Below are positions 9,901 through 19,703 of a stretch of 64,000 nt of DNA, piece by piece (position 1 is the stretch's first letter; the number at the start of each line of letters is the position of its first letter). Origin of the DNA: Gymnopus androsaceus JB14 (lineage: Eukaryota; Basidiomycota; Agaricomycetes; Agaricales; Omphalotaceae); contig ML769665.1 in NCBI GenBank assembly GCA_009733575.1, positions 1 through 64,000 on the forward strand. The letters are read 5' to 3'. The position numbers and the translations under genes are program-made. The notes under the pieces were generated by a model. The model had not been told where the DNA came from. It searched no databases and worked only from the letters and a program-made list of their open reading frames with translations.

Positions 9901-12552
9901 CAAGCATCCAGATTAGGTTAGGTTAGGGTTAGGGTTTGGTTAGGGGTTGGGTTAGAATTAGGGTTAGGGTTAGAATTACATTAGGGTCTAGGGTTGATGA
10001 TGTCATCAGGGTGTGGGAGCATGGCCCAACTGTTATGGTCATAGGTGGTTAGGGTTAGGGTTAGGGTGCTGGTTAGGGTTATGGTTAGGTCCAGGGTAGT
10101 CTGACAAATCCAAGGGGGGGTGTCAGTTTTTTCCCACAGGTCCTCGTTCTCTCTGTATAAGCCTTTTAAGTTCGGATCACATCACCACAACCTCCGAGCC
10201 TACAGTAGTGCAGTTTGGCAGAGCTGTCAAACCTGACTGCTTGTCCTGAATTAATGCATTAGTTCATTAGGACTCTTGTCTGGGTTTAATGCGATAAAGT
10301 TACAACCTCAACTGTCTCCCGATGAACCAGATCATTCTCCTGTACAGCCAGGAAATTTTGACAATGATCCGGATGATGCTGATGACATTTATACAAATGC
10401 ACCCACATCTTGGCGCACATCACGAGAAGCTAGTCCGGAACATCCACGTTCTCCTACCCCTCATAATAATGAAATTCCTCAGGAACAGCCTCCACCGGTC
10501 CCACCTAAACCTAACTGGTACGACCCGGAAGCTATTGCTGAATGGAAAAGTAAAAATCCTGTCCGCACCCGAACTGCTCCAATTCGTCCTGGTTTAATTC
10601 CTACCACTTGCGAAAACATTTGCAAGGCATCTACTTGGAAACGACAAGCTCAAAAGGTCAAAGAGAATACTCTTAATGACGTTAGAACTAGACAAAAAGT
10701 AGATCGAAATAAAAAGATCGAAGAAAAACGTCAAGTTCGTGTCAATGTTCCTAAACCAAACAAGCCTAGTACAAGTACACAACCTATCATAGATCCCGAT
10801 TGTCATGCATCTCCTATAGATCTTGACACTCCACCGGCATCTCCCATTCGGGAAGATGAAGATCATGATGATGGTGAACAGGAAGAACAATGGTTCGAAG
10901 AGATTAACTTCTCTCATATAGTTCAGGAAGGGGGAGTAGAATTACAGAACTTCTTACTTTCGCAATCGATTCCCTTTACTTATGAAATGGAACTTAAAAG
11001 TTTCCTTTCAAGTACACCTGACGCCTGGAGTTCTACTCGGCATTATCGGCATCTTCCTGCTGATGAACAGGCGAAATGGGATCATGCATGTAAAGAAGAA
11101 CTGGATGGACTCCGCAAACGTAAAGTATTTGAGGAAGTCAAAATCCCTCATGGTTGTAAACCAATCAAATGTTGTTGGGTCTTTAATAAAAAGAAAGACG
11201 GTTGCTACAAAGCCCGACTTGTTGCTAAAAGCTTTTCACAACAATTTGGTATCAATTATAACGAGTTGTTTTCGCCAGTTGCGCGATTCAAAACCATTAG
11301 AACTCTTCTCGCTTTAGCCGCTTTAGAAGACTGGGAAATCCAGGCTTTAGACGTCAAACAGGCTTATTTGTACAGCAAGCTTGATGAAGAGATCTATATG
11401 GAACAACCCGAAGGTTTCGTTAAGGACAAAACCAAGGTTTGGAGGTTACATCGTTCATTATATGGTCTGAAACAAAGTGGCTTATCCTGGTGGAAAGAAA
11501 TGAATCAATCCATGGGTAAACTGGGATTCAAGCGCACTAGTTCAGATGGTGGTGTATACACCTTCAAAGAAAAAGGCAAAACCGTAATTGCCATTGTATA
11601 TGTAGACGATGCTCTCTTCATGGGATCTGACAAATCCCTGGTAATGAAGAGAAAAGAGCAATTCATGAAAACATGGGAATGTCGCGATCTTGGTGAACCT
11701 AAAGAGTTCCTAGGAATGCGCATTAAACAAGACCGATCTAAAAAGAAGTTGATCCTCGATCAACGTGACTATCTCGATAAAATCATTAAACGATTTGGGA
11801 TGTCAAACTTTAAAGATGCTCACACCCCATTGCCTTCTTCATGGAATCCTCGTGAAAACAATGGAAAAGTCAATCCTAAACTTCGACAGAAGTTTCAACA
11901 AGTTATTGGATCTTGATTATATCTAATGCTTGGCACATGCCCTGACATCAATTTCGCTGTCATAAAAATGAGTCAATACTCAGCCAATCCAAGTCCAGAT
12001 CACCTTAACAAAGCACTTCACATTGTCCGTTACTTAATGTATACTCGGAAATATGAAATAGTGTTTGACGGTAACTCCGATGAAGGATTTATGGCATACT
12101 GTGATTCAGATTGGGCCTCTGATCCAGATGACCAAAAATCCCATACTGGGATGATCATACAATTGGCCGCTGCTCCAATCTGTTGGGTTTCCCATAAACA
12201 GAAAACAGTTGCACTCTCGTCCACCAAAGCCGAATATATGGCATTGTCTGACTCCTGTCGACAACTCGAGTGGCTTCGATCTTTATTCAATGAGATCGGA
12301 ATTTCTATTCAATCATTACCTTTATGTGGTGATAATCAAGGTTCGATCTTCCTCGCCTCTAATCCAATTCAAGAACGAAGAACGAAACACATTGATATTT
12401 GTTTCCACTATATTTGGGAAAAGATTGAAAATGGAAATGTCGAACTATTTTATGTTCAAACCAAAGATAACATTGCAGATATTCTGACAAAGAATCTCGC
12501 ATTGATTAAATTCAAGAAATTCCGAGATCTTCTTGGCATTACATTTCTTTGA
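6946..12552 (+). pseudogene. Copia-1 gag-pol polyprotein, interrupted by a MITE and one TGA
   Basis: The polyprotein carries out particle formation, cleavage, integration and reverse transcription. It starts at ATG 6946 (MSSTNAINAVPLFNG). Residues 1-250 are a copia-type gag. A lysine-rich stretch (KKKGKGKGKL) takes the place of a CCHC knuckle, which I do not see. The protease motif LLDSGASHHF is near residue 434. The pre-integrase H/C cluster starts at LWHNRFAHPGN. The integrase core has HFDLTE, CIDRGGEF and DRAEHIH. The frame is cut by the insertion at 9717-10292, and the second half resumes in the same phase. It contains the RT with VYVDDALF near 11600 and the RNase H with CDSDWASD and DILTKNL. 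A single TGA at 11914-11916 lies just after QVIGS. Without the insertion and the TGA the frame would be continuous. Confidence 0.93.
9717..10292. mobile_element. Inverted-repeat (MITE-like) insertion carrying TTAGGG tracts
   Basis: The ends are inverted copies of each other over about 80 bases: GCATTAA..., then AGTCCTAATGAACTA, then GTCAGGTTTGACAGCTCTGCC, mirrored at 10205-10292. The interior has a hairpin with TTAGGGTT arms (9845-9876) and long runs of TTAGGG, TTAGGTTAGG and related words at 9908-10090. No ORF. A block starting GTCTGACAAATCCAAGG (about 10098) is shared with the element at 59.3-60.0 kb. Length 576 is a multiple of three, and no clear target duplication is visible. Confidence 0.85.
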
Positions 12553-12641
12553 ATAAATCTTCAATGACCGTATGCTAAGTCATATCAAAAACTAGAACGT
12601 GGTTCTAAGTCCTTAAAGCTTAATTCCCTATCACTACTCTT

Positions 12642-12653
12642 AGCGAGGGGGAG
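12642..12653 (+). other. Copia-1 polypurine tract
   Basis: AGCGAGGGGGAG directly precedes the right LTR, the expected position of the plus-strand primer. Confidence 0.8.
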
Positions 12654-13174
12654 TGTTGAAAGGATCTGACGCTTACGATAGTGACGTCATCGATCGACTC
12701 GACATGAGTCTTTTGTCCTGTTAATACTCCTTGAAACACCTTTGTAGCTGCGCTACATAAGGCAACAGCACTGTCTTTGTATTTGCTCAATAAGCATACT
12801 AGATGCTGTAATTATGCCATTCGCTAGTTCTATAAATATGATACATACGCTTATGAAGCATATGAACTGTTCAATACAATAGTAGTCAAATGTTGTTGTA
12901 ATTACTCGATCTTACATTGTACTTACATGCTGTTGAACCATTATGATTGTACCCTATGCCCTAAGCCACCTTACTATGATACTGTAGAGTTGTAGTCATA
13001 CTTAGTATAAATACTGTAGGTACTTACCGTACTCCTTAGCACACTCAGTTGTACTACTACTTGTCTATACAAGAACTCTTCGCTCTCCAACTAGTCCTCC
13101 AGACCAGTCTACAAGCTACATAACCAAGTGAGTAATGCATCTCACCATTTGTTGATCATATGTCTGCTTCAACA
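12654..13174 (+). repeat. Copia-1 right LTR
   Basis: 521 bp, same ends as the left LTR, 8 substitutions and no indel between them. It is followed directly by the TTGCA duplication. Confidence 0.93.
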
Positions 13175-13179
13175 TTGCA

Positions 13180-13878
13180 ATGGAAAATGAGCGCAGAAAT
13201 ATGTATTGATGCCGCAACCATGTGAGTAATCTATTCCTTTTTTTTTTTTGACTTTGCTAATTGCATGTTAGCTTTTTGAAACTTGTGTTAAACAGCTAAA
13301 AGATGATGGCTTCAGCAACCAAGTCATGCGATTAGCTGAGGAGAATGAAGGACACTCAGAGGATGAGCACAATCCCAACCACAATGGAGAACAATACCTG
13401 ATTCATGAGAAAGAGGGTCGCAATTCCATTGTTACCTCATTTTTCTGCCTTGAGGATAAGAGATACCAGAAGGCTTCAAAACAAAGAACCGGTGCTTGGT
13501 ATGTGCCCCCTTCCATGTATAATAACACACCTCATTCTTCACAGTACCAACCGCATTTGTGTTGAGCCTGCAGTGCAAATTGCAGCCACAGTCACTCACT
13601 TTCCCAGTAATGTTCCCATTGATTACTTCAAGCCCTCATTCTTCGACCAGATGTCGGTGCGCAAGCGAGCTGTTTATATGGATAATGGAGTTGCTTTGCC
13701 AATACCCAAAATTTATGCAGATGGGAATAGAATTGGGGAGTGGAAGAATCTTCTGTACAACAAGTTCATGGAGAAATTTGGAAACAACATGCTCAAACTG
13801 TACAGCCTTCCCACTGAGGCCGAACTGGAGCAGCTGCAGGAGTACAATGATGAGGATAACAATGAGGATGAAGACTGA
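13180..13878 (+). pseudogene. 3' half of the hypothetical gene split by Copia-1
   Basis: After the duplicated TTGCA the frame of the 5' half continues (MENERRNMY) into a TGA and then a likely intron (GTGAGT near 13211, AG near 13297). The next exon reads KDDGFSNQVMRLAEENEG. A 46-bp intron at 13499-13544 (GTATGTG...CACAG) restores the frame to a last exon with VPIDYFKPSFFDQMSVRKRA, then MDNGVALPIP and LYNKFMEKFGNNML, and an acidic tail ending DEDNNEDED at 13878. The protein looks nuclear with basic N-terminal and acidic C-terminal ends. Its function is unknown. The splice phase agreement makes the exon model fairly secure. Confidence 0.65.
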
Positions 13879-14306
13879 GCTTTGATTGGGAAATTGAGAA
13901 CAATAGACTCCATTTAGATTGATAGTAGTACAACATGTATTTAGATTGTGGTTCTATTGCCATTGCTCCCTTTGCCAATAGCCTTCAGCTTGGTGAATGC
14001 AGCTCATCCAACACAACCAGCAACTTCTCAGAAGATGATGGATGCGGATCCAATGCCATCATGGCAGCCTGCATCCAATCTCCTCATACCAATGTCAAAA
14101 TCTGCTCAATTGCAGCCGGAAACGCACCCATCAGACAAGTTGGCTTCAGCAATACCAGTGAGAAGGCCCACCAACGTGACATTTCCAGTTCATGACAATG
14201 GAGATTCCTATAGTGATGTAGTACACAGATCATAATAACAAGCAGGGTGTCCAAATAAAACCAAGGGCAAAGGAGGGTAATAACACAAAGCATGACAATA
14301 ATAAGG
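13879..14306. other. Intergenic, no supported gene
   Basis: Two overlapping plus-strand frames of about 90 codons (13935-14195 and 13948-14235) have no recognisable motif. I would not annotate either. Confidence 0.35.
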
Positions 14307-14724
14307 TTATATCTCAGCGGGGATATTCAAGGAGAAGTATGGATGCTTGAGAGCCTCTGCGACAGTAATTTGCTGAGTGGGGCCAAAAGCCAGGAGCTTC
14401 TGAATGAGGTTTAGGAATTGTCGGTTGATCAAGTCAGTAGGTGGTATGACATCCTATGGGTGCCTATGAGTAACAATGAAGAGCAATGAAGAGCAATGAA
14501 AAAGGAGAGGCTCACAGATGAAGGTCTAGTTGCTCGAACATCCTTTTTACTCTGTCTTGAAGCTTTTGGTTTAGGCCAATCCAGCTCGGAGCCTTCTTTA
14601 AAGAACTCAGGTTTTGATTGTGCTCTGGCACAAGCAAATTGATCTGGCACATAACCATCTCCATCATAGCGAGATGCTCCAGGTTATTGTGTGTTTGGAA
14701 ATTAATGCCTGCAAAAGTGTAACA

Positions 14725-15450
14725 TAGAGATGGGCACGAATAGCGAATATTCATGAGTATTCATGAATATTTAGCCATTCGTTACTCGCGAATAATGAGT
14801 CACGAGTGACGAATATATTCGTTACACGAGTACTTACTCGAGTATAAATAGCCACTTTGATGTCACAAATATTCGTGGTACTTTATTCATGAATATTCGC
14901 CAATATTCGCCAATATCACGTGCTCGTTAGCACGAGCATGTGAGGTATTCATTACTTAAGCAAAAATTCAATATATAACTTAATTCGGCTATGTTTGAAT
15001 ATGTATATAATGTTATTGACATGTAACTGTAATAAAATCTGTGTGGCTTAGTGGTTATGGGCGCCGACTCTGGATTAAGGTCAGGCCTTCCTGTGATAGC
15101 TGACCAGCAGAGTTCAATTCTCAGTACCGCCACAATTTTGTGTCATGTAATAGTACTCGGAAATGTATACAGACTGTATTTATATTATTATTAAACACTA
15201 ATATAGTACTTCAACATTATTACTTACATGTTCGAGCCTATATTTACTTTATTTGTAATGTTGTTAATTAATCACAAGTATACTCGAGTATTTGTCCTAA
15301 AATACTCGTTATTCACGAATATCTATTCGCGAATATATGTCTGTACAAATATTCGAGTATATACTCGAGTATAAATAGTGGATTTGAGGTGACAAATATT
15401 CGTACCACGAATAACGAATATACTCGAGTATGTATTCGTGCCCACCTCTA
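14725..15450. mobile_element. hAT-type MITE, 726 bp, with 8-bp target duplication
   Basis: Terminal inverted repeats TAGAGATGGGCACGAATA and (inverted) TAGAGGTGGGCACGAATA are flanked by GTGTAACA on both sides (14717-14724 and 15451-15458). An 8-bp duplication and TAGAGRTGGGC ends are typical of hAT elements. The interior has many CGAATATTCG and CTCGAGTA palindromes, a tRNA-like segment, and no transposase. Confidence 0.93.
15036..15133 (+). ncRNA. tRNA-like (SINE-type) segment inside the hAT MITE
   Basis: TGTGGC at the start pairs with GCCACA at the end. An A-box-like TGGCTTAGTGGTTATGG and a B-box-like AGAGTTCAATTCTC sit in tRNA order, with a long variable region. The anticodon arm has a mismatch, so I call it a tRNA-derived sequence rather than a functional tRNA. 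Confidence 0.5.
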
Positions 15451-15722
15451 GTGTAACACAACACATCTCCAACCATAGCTCGCACTCCGCATGGATAGCC
15501 CTTCCATCCGTCGACGTGAAATGGCCGCAGTACAGAATCTGTTGCTGTAAGAGGTGCTCTGCGAGTTAGGATGCAATGCGTCAATATAGTGGTGTTAGGA
15601 TTTGCTGGAGGAGAGTTACACGCATGTAGCTTAGATGCATAGAACGTAAAGCTATTGGAGCTAGAAGAGTTTGGGATAAAGTGAAATCATCATCTGGTTT
15701 AGACAAAGTCCCCGGGTTGGGT

Positions 15723-16412
15723 CTAGATACCAAAAAAAAAGATGAATAAGCAGAGCACAAATATGTTGAATGTAAACATGTACAAAGTAGTGGTCAACAA
15801 ACGGCCCTTCAAATTTGATTCAATCTCTGCACATCCTTGCTGGACAATGATATCCTCACTGCAACTGCCGACTTTTTGATATTTGGCAGTCAAAGTTTCA
15901 AAGATTGTATCTTGCAATATATCATTGCCAGTACTCGAAACAGGTAAAGCTGAGCTTGCAGGGCTGGTCGTTGATTGATTTTGGTCCATAGCTCCAGGAA
16001 GAACTATATTGCACGGCGTTAACAACAAAAACACATAAGAAAAAAAGGTGCTTGCCAAATCTTCTCCCCAGGTGTGCATTGCAGCTTTAACAAATCTCGA
16101 GCTAAGAAGTGCTTTACACAACCTCTGCACACCTTCAACACCGGAGGTGAATCTATTGGTATCCACATTGATACTAGAGGAAGGATTGTCCTTCACACCC
16201 AGACTTACACCCAATGCCCCTGGAACCACACAGATGAGGGAAGAGGAAAGTGTCTCATATGCATCTAAGAAAGATGTTATTTGTCCCAGGTATAACACCA
16301 AAAGAGGTATTTGTGCAGAGAGCAGGAAGTGGGTACGGTGTGAGAAGCTTGGAAGGGGAGAGTAGCAATCTGTATTTTCAATGAGCAAACAGAACATGAA
16401 TGCAAAGCACAC
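15723..16412 (-). CDS. Hypothetical ORF, 229 codons
   Basis: An open minus-strand frame with hydrophobic ends (MCFAFMFCLLI at the N-terminus; LYMFTFNIFVLCLFIFFF at the C-terminus) and a Ser-rich middle. It could encode a small membrane protein with two or three membrane segments (also SYVFLLLTPCNIVL), or it may be chance in AT-rich DNA. I recognise no family and see no clear promoter. Confidence 0.25.
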   Translation of the reverse strand: MCFAFMFCLLIENTDCYSPLPSFSHRTHFLLSAQIPLLVLYLGQITSFLDAYETLSSSLICVVPGALGVSLGVKDNPSSSINVDTNRFTSGVEGVQRLCKALLSSRFVKAAMHTWGEDLASTFFSYVFLLLTPCNIVLPGAMDQNQSTTSPASSALPVSSTGNDILQDTIFETLTAKYQKVGSCSEDIIVQQGCAEIESNLKGRLLTTTLYMFTFNIFVLCLFIFFFGI

Positions 16413-17127
16413 AAATGATCACCGGTAACTTGCTCAATGAGAGCGTTCACCTGACGTGCAGAATTTGTGGTTTTATATCAGGACTACTGCCTACAGTATC
16501 ATTGTGGTCTGGCTCGTCGTCAGCAATCTGCCAAGCATCGGAAGCACTATGTCGCAAACTTGATTTGGCGCTTATAATTGGCCTGGGATTATGATCCGAT
16601 TAGAATTGACTCATAATCAGCTTGTAATCAGCTTACAATTTGATTATCATGCGTAAACCAGTGCTTAATAATAATAGTAGCTTCCATTCACATTCAGCGC
16701 TGGTTCAATGTTCAAAATATTATCTTTCGATATCTATCCATGCAAATCCTGCAACAAACTGCTTTGAGGCGAGGCGATGCCATAATCGCTGGCAACTCCC
16801 TTGCAATCGACGGTCATTTTTTGAGTGCACCACTGAATGAAGTTGCAAGGAACGTTGTCCATCCCGTCTGTTCAAATCCTCCCCGATGCCGTGATTCTCT
16901 CTTTCTTTCACCCTCTCGTGATGGATTTGGCTTGACTACAACTTAAACTTTTCGCTGCTCGATTCAATTCGGTTCACAGGGAAAAAATAAGTTTTTTTTT
17001 TTCATTTTTTTTTTTTCATTTGAATTCGAAAGCTCGGAAGAGGTTGGAGGGTCTAGGAAGCTAGAAGATAAGAATGAAGAAGGCAGGAAGGATTGAGACT
17101 TGTTACCATGTTGGATGTTTTGTGACC
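16413..17127. other. No gene seen; short palindromic repeat and T-runs
   Basis: Around 16570-16660 there are repeated TTATAATC/GATTATGA words like those at 21000-21170, probably a small MITE remnant. Two poly-T runs lie near 16991 and 17007. Nothing coding is supported. Confidence 0.3.
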
Positions 17128-17452
17128 ATGTCTTCCGGTGAGTCTTTTGTCTCATACACTCCAATTACTTGACTAAACTGTTCATTTAGCAGAACTTTTT
17201 AAACCTGAAACCAACATCAGTATTCTGGACAAACATGATAACAGTGCAACTCAAACTGTTTCCTGTAGACCCATGCGTCTTCCCATCGTACTTCCTACGC
17301 CCAAAGCTGCTACTTTGCATTTGGGCTATTGTTTACACTGGCCCGTGTATTTTATCTCATCTCAATTATCCGTGGCAATATCCGAGATTGAGATAGTCGA
17401 GGACAAGGTCGCTTGCATTACACGCCAAGCAAGACTGGATTCACAGTTGTGA
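17128..17452 (+). CDS. Hypothetical two-exon ORF, 90 aa
   Basis: The ATG at 17128 opens a 10-base exon. A GT-AG intron at 17138-17189 (GTGAGT...TTTAG) joins it in frame to an exon ending TGA 17450-17452. The predicted product begins MSSAELFKPETN and ends RLDSQL. It is too short to classify and shows no known motif. It precedes the gene-fragment cluster at 18.3-20.5 kb and might be another captured first exon. Confidence 0.3.
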
Positions 17453-18305
17453 GGCTACTATTACGAGTACAACTACCACTCTACAATTACGCGTGCCGCA
17501 CGAGGAGTATGAATATAAAGGTCTGCTGTTTTTGCTTGTCTTATTCTTGATCCTGATGTGATATGTAGATGGAGGGGAGCTGCGACGGTTATTTGCTATA
17601 TGAAATCCCACTCCCTTCTTCTAATACCAACTCTGACAGCGCTGTTAATGGCGACCATCCTACTTCTCACCTCAAACGTTCCACTATATGTTTCTTTCGG
17701 ATTAGGATCGTGAAGAATGTCAAGACATAGGTATATTCCTAATTCTCTGATTGAACAACCTCCGAATCCACTCCCCAAAGCAAACTTCAAATTCTTCACC
17801 GTCAAAGCGTGTCAAGGGGTCAATGCAAGAGTGGGAGTGCGTACGACAATGACATATTGGGACTGGGAATCCTTGTCGTGTGCCGAGTGCTACTGCATCT
17901 GTGTCTGGGAGGCTAGGAGAGGAGAAGGGCAGGCGTTGACGGTGGGAGATTGATTCTTCCTTCCATTCCACCGACACCGCTGACCAGCAACCGGTACCAG
18001 TCTCTGCGGCAGAAGGAGCAGAGACAGGGAATGGCAGTTCTCTCTAAATGCACACTACCGAAATCGTCATCGTCTCTGTATCCAATTCCTATCAATCCAA
18101 ATTATACCCCACTTCCGCATCTGTATCTTTGTTTCCGTTGTATGACTCATCTACTTATCTATTCCATTCAAAGACTTACTCATGCTCCCACAGTGCAGAA
18201 GCTAACGCTGCAGGTGGTATGAAATTGCATGATATTGCTTCACATCCAATGGTGCGTCGTTATCTTTCTGTCTCTTGAATCCTCGCTGACCCTTTGTTCC
18301 ATGCA
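17453..18305. other. Unassigned; possible upstream exon of the ROT1 fragment
   Basis: A short frame at 17601 (MKSHSLLLIPTLTALLMATI) looks like a signal peptide but stops quickly. A frame near 18200-18250 (AEANAAGGMKLHDIASHPM) could be a ROT1 N-terminal exon remnant. Neither is firm. Confidence 0.25.
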
Positions 18306-18614
18306 GGTTCTCAGCCAGCATGCACCACCGCCGTAATGAACTGGGTACATGGTACATACACTATACAAAGCAATGGTTCCATCATCCTTACTCCCAACGG
18401 TGACGGCTACCAACAAATCCAAGATCCTTGCGCTGCCATCTCCAACTTTATTCAAGACTACAATGACACGGAGCTCATACCAAATTTCTGGTACGCCTAC
18501 TACGACCCTACCCTTGGTTCAGCTCTTCAGCTGTACAGTTTCGATGGCACTCCACTTGCTTCGGTGTACGTTGCTTCAAAGACACCTAGTATGTTGCTGA
18601 CACAGAGTTTGAGG
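18306..18614 (+). pseudogene. ROT1-like ER protein fragment
   Basis: The frame reads CTTAVMNWVHGTYTIQSNGS, then GDGYQQIQDPCAAISNF, YNDTELIPNF, FDGTPLASVY and SLRNVTP, in the order of the C-terminal half of fungal Rot1. Rot1 is an essential ER chaperone-like membrane protein involved in cell-wall and N-glycan biogenesis. The N-terminal luminal segment and the C-terminal membrane anchor are missing; after RNVTP the sequence no longer fits the family. Truncated at both ends, it is the first of four unrelated gene fragments in this locus. Confidence 0.75.
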
Positions 18615-18789
18615 AATGTAACACCTGCAATGACTGTGCTGTTGAGACAAGGACATTGGGACCGATATAAGTCACCCTGCTCCAGGTGCAATTGGCCCAT
18701 CATATGCGTCCATTATAGCCTCTTGATGCCAATTGCTGTACAAAGTTGGTGATACAATATATCAATTACCTGGGCTTTTCATACTCATG

Positions 18790-19180
18790 TGTTCATCCTC
18801 ATTCAGCCTCGACTGCAACCAGAGCGCATTCGAAAAGTGCTTGAGCTTGTTCTGCGGAACCCCCAAGAACGCCTTCAGCGCATTCAGGTGGGAAGGAATA
18901 TGCTTGGCCACCACAACTCTTTTTTCCTCACGGGAGCTCGCATTGAAATTAGTAACACGCCTCTGACCCTCAACGGCCGCTTTCTCAACCCAGTTAATTG
19001 TAGTTGGTACTCTTGGTCCCCGCCAACCACCCCAACAAATCTCCCCTCAGGCAAGTTTCATCATATCTAGCTAATTTCTCTTGTTTTGACCATGTCTGAA
19101 ATCCACAGAGGCCTGGAACCTGGAATATGATGAACAAACGACTATACCAGACCAAGAATGTCCACTGGACATGTGTTGCA
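18790..19180 (+). pseudogene. Argonaute-like fragment (PAZ-to-linker 2 region)
   Basis: The frame from 18789 reads NPQERLQRIQVGRNMLGHHN, then GARIEISNTPLTLNGRFLNP, similar to the segment after the PAZ domain of fungal Argonautes. An intron-like gap follows (GCAAGT at 19051, CACAG ending 19108; a GC-AG intron). The next exon has, in one frame, RPGTWNMMNKRLYQTKNVHW, the hallmark GxWNM linker-2 motif. The two exons do not join in the same frame as written, so an indel is likely. Argonautes bind guide RNA in RNA interference. The catalytic PIWI domain is absent here. Confidence 0.7.
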
Positions 19181-19334
19181 CAGGTCATTGCCAATCAACA
19201 TCGATCCCGAAGCCTTCAAAGCCATCAGACACGATTACCAAAAGGGCATTTTGGACCGCCTAAATGATGAAGTTAAAGGTGCACATTGTGTCACTAAATT
19301 TTTCTAGTAAAACTTCCCAATAGATACCTTTGCA

Positions 19335-19703
19335 ACCATGGCATCATCACCCGAGACCTTCAACCCTCCCTCTATATTGCCATTCAAGCCATCCTTTCCC
19401 TCTATGCATCCAGCCGTACTACTGGTATTGTACTCGGTGTTGCCCCACACCGTCCCCGTCTACAAGGATTTCGTGCTTCCTCACGCCATTCTCCGATTTG
19501 ACCTTGCTGGTCATGATTTGACCGACTTTTTGGTCAAGAACATCATGGAGCATGGTTACCCATTCACCGTGACCGCCAAGCGTGAAATCGTTCGTAGCAT
19601 CAAGCAGATGCTTTACTACGTTGCCCTTGACTTTGAGCAGGAGCTTCAGACCGCTGCTCTCAAGAAGAGCTACGAGCTTCCCGATGGTCAGAGGCTGTTA
19701 TAA
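19335..19703 (+). pseudogene. Actin fragment
   Basis: The frame ending at 19703 reads [20 protein letters not shown], then [30 protein letters not shown] and [14 protein letters not shown], up to YELPDGQ. This is the middle of actin with many substitutions. The piece just before it reads [19 protein letters not shown] in another frame, so at least one indel is present. About a third of actin is represented. It is directly fused to the uL3 fragment, so it is not a functional gene. Confidence 0.93.

Larger units (their letters stand above)
5661..13174 (+). mobile_element. Copia-1: complete Ty1/copia LTR retrotransposon
   Basis: The element has two 521-bp LTRs (5661-6181 and 12654-13174), both starting TGTTGAAAGG and ending CTTCAACA, and a perfect 5-bp target duplication. 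The LTRs differ at 8 positions (about 1.5%), so the insertion is fairly recent. A primer-binding site abuts the left LTR and a purine tract abuts the right LTR. The single gag-pol frame at 6946-12552 is interrupted by a 576-bp inverted-repeat insertion and one TGA, so this copy is probably not autonomous now. It sits inside a host-like gene in the same orientation. Confidence 0.95.
14307..15584 (-). pseudogene. LAMMER-type (CLK/KNS1-like) kinase C-terminal fragment, split by a hAT MITE
   Basis: Outside the MITE (14725-15450) the minus strand reads the C-lobe of a LAMMER kinase. The order is GWKGYPCGV, then across the insertion FQTHNNLEHLAMMEMVM, which contains the family's EHLAMME signature. 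After a frameshift follow KPEFFKEGSELDWPKPKASR and QSKKDVRATRP, a short intron (GTGAGCC...CATAG), and a last exon with RQFLNLIQKLL and EALKHPYFSLN ending at TAA 14307-14309. LAMMER kinases phosphorylate SR splicing factors in the nucleus. The N-terminal domain and catalytic HRD/DFG motifs are absent here, so this is a dead fragment. The family call rests on EHLAMME and the DWPKPKA...RATRP block. Confidence 0.85.

Noticed and set aside
9908..10090. True chromosome end or telomere
   Set aside because: The TTAGGG tract is internal, inside an inverted-repeat element within a copia pol, with sequence continuing on both sides.
15036..15133. Functional tRN gene
   Set aside because: The anticodon stem has a mismatch and the variable region is too long for the apparent anticodon; it sits inside a MITE.
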